DNA of 6,743 nucleotides from Acidobacteriota bacterium (GTDB taxonomy: Bacteria; Acidobacteriota; Vicinamibacteria; Vicinamibacterales; Vicinamibacteraceae). Position 1 is the stretch's first letter, and the number at the start of each line of letters is the position of its first letter. The stretch spans positions 1-6,743 of the forward strand of contig JACDAO010000281.1 of NCBI GenBank assembly GCA_013695405.1. The letters are read 5' to 3'. Under the pieces are notes generated by a model. That model made no database searches. It was given only the letters and a program-made list of their open reading frames with translations, and was not told where the DNA came from. The translations under genes and the position numbers were made by a program. Shown here in pieces: positions 5,991 through 6,743 of the stretch.

Positions 5991-6067
5991 GGAGCACCAC
6001 CACGAGGTACGAACGACTGACCGCCTTGGTGACACCCTGCAATGGTGCTTTTCTCCAATTCTGCAAT
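5981..6067. repeat. Imperfect long inverted repeat in the araB-distal intergenic region
   Basis: The left arm at 5981-5999 reads ATTTCAGAATGGAGCACCA. The minus strand from 6067 back to 6043 reads ATTGCAGAATTGGAG, then AAAAG, then CACCA. The arms match apart from one substitution and small insertions and surround about 43 bp. AGCACCA (5993-5999) and TGGTGCT (6043-6049) pair perfectly, and the second is followed by TTT on the plus strand. The right arm reaches the TAA stop of araB. It could be a small palindromic intergenic element or a long hairpin at the end of the araB message. No known family is assigned. Confidence 0.45.
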
Positions 6068-6743
6068 TATCTGAGGCTGCGCAGGCGGTGCATGAGCTGT
6101 GGGTGTCGTCCGAACGCGTCGTACAACTCGCCGTAGATCGCGTACAGCGCGTCGTAACGCCGGTGCGCCGTCGGGTCCGGCCGGTACCGGTCGGTGGGTG
6201 CCGGAGCCATCGCCGCCGCGGCGTCCTCAACCGTCGCGTGACCGCCGGCCTGCCGACCCGCGGCGACGGCGCCGAGCATCGCCGCGCCAAGCGCCGAGGC
6301 CTGTGACGCGCCGGCCACTTCGATCTCCAGTCCCACGACGTCGGCGTAGATCTGCATCAGCAGTCGATTGCGCGTCAACCCGCCGCCGGCGACCAGCCGG
6401 GTGATCGGCACGCCGCCCTGGGTCAGCGCGTCGGCGATGACCCGGGTGCCGAACGCGGTGCTCTCGACCAGCGCCCGATAGATGTGTTCGGGGCGCGTCG
6501 CCAACGTGGCGCCGATCAGCAGACCGCTCAGTTCGGCGTCGACCAGGGTGCTGCGGTTGCCGTTCCACCAGTCCAGCGCCACCAGTCCGGTCTCGCCAGG
6601 GCGCAGGGTGCTCGCCCGTTCCGACAGCACGTCGTGGGGCGACACGCCGCGCTGCGCCGCCTCGTCATGGATCTCGCCTGGCAGCAGGGTGTCGACGAAC
6701 CACGCGAAGCTGTCGCCGACCGCCGCCTGCCCCGCCTCGTAGG
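6067..6743 (-). CDS. araB: L-ribulokinase, C-terminal part (5' end outside window)
   Basis: The frame is open from the window edge (first full codon at 6741) to TAA at 6069-6067, giving 224 residues; the GTG at 6645 is internal. Ribulokinase phosphorylates L-ribulose to L-ribulose 5-phosphate in arabinose catabolism, in the cytoplasm. The fragment is the FGGY C-terminal domain: YEAGQAAVGDSFAWF (1-15), LDWWNGNRS (56-64), YRALVESTAFGTR (88-100), the nucleotide-binding AGGGLTRN (118-125) and the FGGY-end motif QASALGAAMLGAVAAG (147-162). The WWNGNRS and ALVESTAFGTR wording is specific to AraB rather than xylulokinase or glycerol kinase and is closest to the Bacillus-type enzyme as I remember it. 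Full-length AraB has about 560 residues, so roughly 40 percent is present. It is probably the last gene of an arabinose unit lying beyond the right edge. Confidence 0.93.
   Translation of the reverse strand, partial: YEAGQAAVGDSFAWFVDTLLPGEIHDEAAQRGVSPHDVLSERASTLRPGETGLVALDWWNGNRSTLVDAELSGLLIGATLATRPEHIYRALVESTAFGTRVIADALTQGGVPITRLVAGGGLTRNRLLMQIYADVVGLEIEVAGASQASALGAAMLGAVAAGRQAGGHATVEDAAAAMAPAPTDRYRPDPTAHRRYDALYAIYGELYDAFGRHPQLMHRLRSLR

Noticed and set aside
6033..6052. Intrinsic terminator on the plus strand (CACC/GGTG stem followed by CTTTT)
   Set aside because: The stem is only 4 bp, and no plus-strand gene ends before it.
6083..6306. Plus-strand open frames opposite araB
   Set aside because: They are antisense to a clearly recognisable ribulokinase and show no family motif.

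Overview
The window is very GC-rich, apart from one AT-rich island near 5960-6070. It looks like a chromosome segment from a free-living Gram-negative-type bacterium that makes PEP-CTERM proteins and surface polysaccharide. The PEP-CTERM tail, the high GC, the GTAG-type palindromic repeats and the gene styles suggest Acidobacteriota (Vicinamibacteria-like). That assignment is inference, not something the sequence proves.

Layout. (1) 3-398, plus strand: the 3' end of a secreted PEP-CTERM protein with an acidic D-x-D-F-N-D-F segment. Its stop codon lies inside the first unit of a short REP-like array (about 387-469), which fills most of the gap to the next, convergent gene. (2) 3789 down to 503, minus strand: a compact three-gene run. 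It encodes a DegT/DnrJ/EryC1/StrS sugar aminotransferase, a GltP-type glutamate/aspartate symporter and an RmlD-like NAD(P)-dependent sugar reductase. The last two overlap by ATGA. (3) 3807-4586, plus strand: the permease of a polysaccharide ABC exporter (Wzm/TagG type), diverging from the aminotransferase across only 17 bp. No ATPase partner is visible. (4) 5947 (or 5965) down to 4610, minus strand: an unrecognised membrane protein with three predicted helices and two probable beta-rich extracytoplasmic domains. (5) About 5964-6067: an AT-rich intergenic island with an 11-bp direct repeat and an imperfect inverted repeat. (6) 6741 down to 6067, minus strand: the C-terminal part of an L-ribulokinase (AraB).

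How the genes may work together. The aminotransferase, the reductase and the exporter permease fit a locus that makes and exports an amino- or deoxysugar-containing polysaccharide. The symporter could supply glutamate, the usual amino donor of DegT-family sugar aminotransferases; this is a hypothesis from gene order. PEP-CTERM proteins are often encoded near exopolysaccharide genes in bacteria with exosortases, but no exosortase is in this window. AraB belongs to arabinose catabolism and is probably the end of a separate unit.

I found no RNA genes, CRISPR array, insertion sequence, phage gene or defence system. I do not see convincing evidence of a wholly new system. The least explained items are the REP-like array that provides a stop codon, the uncharacterised two-domain membrane protein and the AT-rich inverted repeat.
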